Source: a bacterium (GTDB taxonomy: Bacteria > Verrucomicrobiota > Verrucomicrobiia > Opitutales > Opitutaceae). From it: 40,093 nt of DNA. Location: assembly GCA_021782105.1 (NCBI GenBank), contig JAJXVO010000004.1, positions 1-40,093 on the forward strand, in the 5' to 3' direction. Shown here piece by piece: positions 37,113 to 40,093 of the stretch. The notes beneath the pieces were generated by a model, which worked only from the letters and a program-made list of their open reading frames with translations, did not search any database and had not been told where the DNA came from. The translations under genes were made by a program, and so were the position numbers. The number at the start of each line of letters is the position of its first letter. The stretch's first letter is position 1.

Positions 37113-38101
37113 CTACAGATCGTAGTGACACGACACTGTGTGCAACGGCTTCCCTGGCTCTGAGACGGTGCGCAGCGAGGGGACCTCGGTTTTACACCGG
37201 TCGGTGGCGTGGGGGCAGCGGGGGTGAAAGGGGCAGCCGGGGGGCGGGTTGATCGGGGAGGGAAGGTCGCCCTGGATGACTGTGCGTTTGCGGGCGCGGC
37301 GCGGGTCGGGCTCGGGAATCGCCGCGATGAGGGCGCGCGTGTACGGGTGGCACGGATTCGCGTACAACTCGTCGGCGTCCGCGAGCTCCACGATGCGTCC
37401 GAGGTACATCACGGCGATGCGGTCGGAGATGTGTTTCACGACCGCGAGATTGTGCGCGATGAAGAGGTAGGAGAGGCCCAGGTCGCGCTGCAGGTCGAGC
37501 AGGAGGTTGAGGATCTGGCTTTGGATCGAGACGTCGAGGGCCGACACCGGCTCGTCGCAAATGACCAGGCGCGGGTTGAGTGCGATCGCGCGGGCGATGC
37601 CGATGCGTTGGCGCTGGCCACCGGAGAATTCGAAGGGGTAGCGCCGGGCTGCGTCCCTGGGCAGCCCGACCTTGGCGAGCAGCTCCTCGACCCGCTGCTG
37701 GCGTTCCGCCGCGGAACCGAGGTTGTGAATGATGAGGGGCTCCTCGACCAGGGCGCCGACGGTGTGGCGCGCGTTCAGCGATTCCACCGGATCCTGAAAC
37801 ACCATCTGTAGGTGGCGGCGGATAGGCTTCAGCTGGCTCCGGGAGAGCGGGGCCAGATCGGCGCCCTCGAACAGCACCTGGCCCGCGGTCGGGCGGATCA
37901 GGCGCGCGATCGTCTTGCCCAGGGTCGATTTGCCGCAGCCGGATTCGCCGACCAAGCCGAGCGTCTCGCCGGGAAGGAGCTGGAAGCTGACGCCGTCGAC
38001 GGCCTTGCAGCTGGCGACGGCGCGCATGAACACGCCGCCCTTCACGGGGAAGTGGGTGCGCAGGTCGCGCACTTCGAGCAGGGGTGTCGGTTGGTCTGAC
38101 A

Positions 38102-38102
<1 letters not shown>
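37113..38102 (-). CDS. Oligopeptide/dipeptide ABC transporter ATP-binding protein (OppF/DppF-like)
   Basis: 329 aa from [69 protein letters not shown]-terminal PPGCPFHPRCPHATDRC. Confidence 0.95.
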
Positions 38103-39097
<995 letters not shown>

Positions 39098-39114
39098 GGA
39101 GGGCGCGGGCACGG

Positions 39115-40093
39115 TCAGTCGTCCTTCTTCTTCCATTGGTCGTAGACCTTGATGACGGGCGGGAAGGTCTTTCCGGCCGAGCGTGCGGAGAGGGTCTCCT
39201 TTTTCATCTGCGGATCGATCCAGTCCAGGCCATATTGGCCGGCGTACTGGCTGAAGCGGACATTGAAATCCTTCGGCCAGCGGATCCAGCGCCAGGTGCC
39301 GACGCGGTAGAACGGTATCTTGAAACCGGGTACAAAGGATGCGTCGTGATGGACCATCAGCTCGAGCTTCCTCGCCAGCATGCGGATCTCGTCCATGGAC
39401 GTGGCGTGATCGTAGGCGTCGATCAGCTTGTCCATGGCCGGGATGTCGGTGTTCGTGAGATTATTGGTCTGGGCCTTGTGGGCGTTGACCGAGTCGAAGG
39501 TCTCCCAGTAACGCGGGTAGGGCTCGACCGCGACGTTGAAGGCGACGAAGGCGATCTGATGGTGCTTTTCCATCATCTTCTTCCAGGCGGTGGTCTCGTC
39601 GAGCATCTCGATGTTGAACTCGAGGCCCGCCTTGGCGGCCTGCTGCTTGAGGATCGTCAGCACGTCCTTGAGCGGGGCGTCGCCGCAGGTGATCGTGAAC
39701 GAGAGGCGCTGGCCCTGTGCGTTCACGAGGATTCCGTCGGGACCGCGGCGGGTGAAACCTGCCTTGGCGAAATACTCCAGGGCCTTGGGGATCGAGAAGG
39801 GACGGGCGTGGATGCCCGGGAAGGGGACCTGCGCGAAGCCGTCGGCGGAGGTCTGCATCCGCACGTAGTCGCCGTGGAAGTACTGCTTGTCGACCAGATC
39901 GAAGTCGGTGGCGTAGTTGATGCCGACGCGGATGTCGCGGTTGTTGAGCAGCGGCATGGCTTCGTTGAGGTAGAGGCCGTAGCTCGGGCAGGGAATCTCG
40001 TTGTAAAAGGTGATCTTGTGAATGTAGCCGTCCTGCACCAGCGGGTCCGAGTCGGGCAGCTTCTCGTACCAGTACTGCGGTTGCGTGAGACTG
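39115..40093 (-). CDS. Extracellular solute-binding protein family 5 (N-terminus beyond window edge)
   Basis: Open frame continues to 40093 (SLTQPQYWYEKLPDSDPLVQDGYIHKITFYNEIPCPSYGLYLNEAMPLLNNRDIRVGINYATDFDLV); upstream of oppD/F-like genes. Confidence 0.88.
   Translation of the reverse strand, partial: SLTQPQYWYEKLPDSDPLVQDGYIHKITFYNEIPCPSYGLYLNEAMPLLNNRDIRVGINYATDFDLVDKQYFHGDYVRMQTSADGFAQVPFPGIHARPFSIPKALEYFAKAGFTRRGPDGILVNAQGQRLSFTITCGDAPLKDVLTILKQQAAKAGLEFNIEMLDETTAWKKMMEKHHQIAFVAFNVAVEPYPRYWETFDSVNAHKAQTNNLTNTDIPAMDKLIDAYDHATSMDEIRMLARKLELMVHHDASFVPGFKIPFYRVGTWRWIRWPKDFNVRFSQYAGQYGLDWIDPQMKKETLSARSAGKTFPPVIKVYDQWKKKDD

Overview
GC-rich chromosomal window; protein similarities and gene style suggest Verrucomicrobia/Opitutaceae (inference, no search run). 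Left to right: a frameshifted Tol-like beta-sandwich pseudogene; an EmrA/EmrB/TetR efflux locus; a urea/guanidine-carboxylase locus (NitT/TauT-type ABC transporter, NikR-family regulator, UAAP1/UAAP2, 1205-aa urea carboxylase, allophanate hydrolase); a SulP transporter; a GGDEF response regulator; a dnaA neighbourhood with DnaA boxes; a long-form ispG; tRNA-Leu(CAG); a GIY-YIG protein; lipoprotein and hypothetical genes; an aldo/keto reductase; GNAT; GH43; a small accessory island with an AbiE-type system, an IS630 remnant and a second nucleotidyltransferase pair; a cohesin-like/HYR secreted protein; and an oligopeptide ABC operon cut by the window edge. The strongest observation is a possible undescribed regulon. 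The NikR-like protein encoded inside the carboxylase locus keeps the three His nickel ligands but has Tyr (TAT) at the Cys ligand position. Two matching 30-bp dyads, AGTAnnACGA-N10-TCGTAnnACT, sit directly in front of the ABC transporter start and the UAAP1 start. Secondary signals are a 28-bp perfect inverted-repeat element between urea carboxylase and allophanate hydrolase, a 14-bp inverted repeat reaching the abiEi start codon, paired palindromes at the second nucleotidyltransferase locus, and dispersed intergenic repeats.
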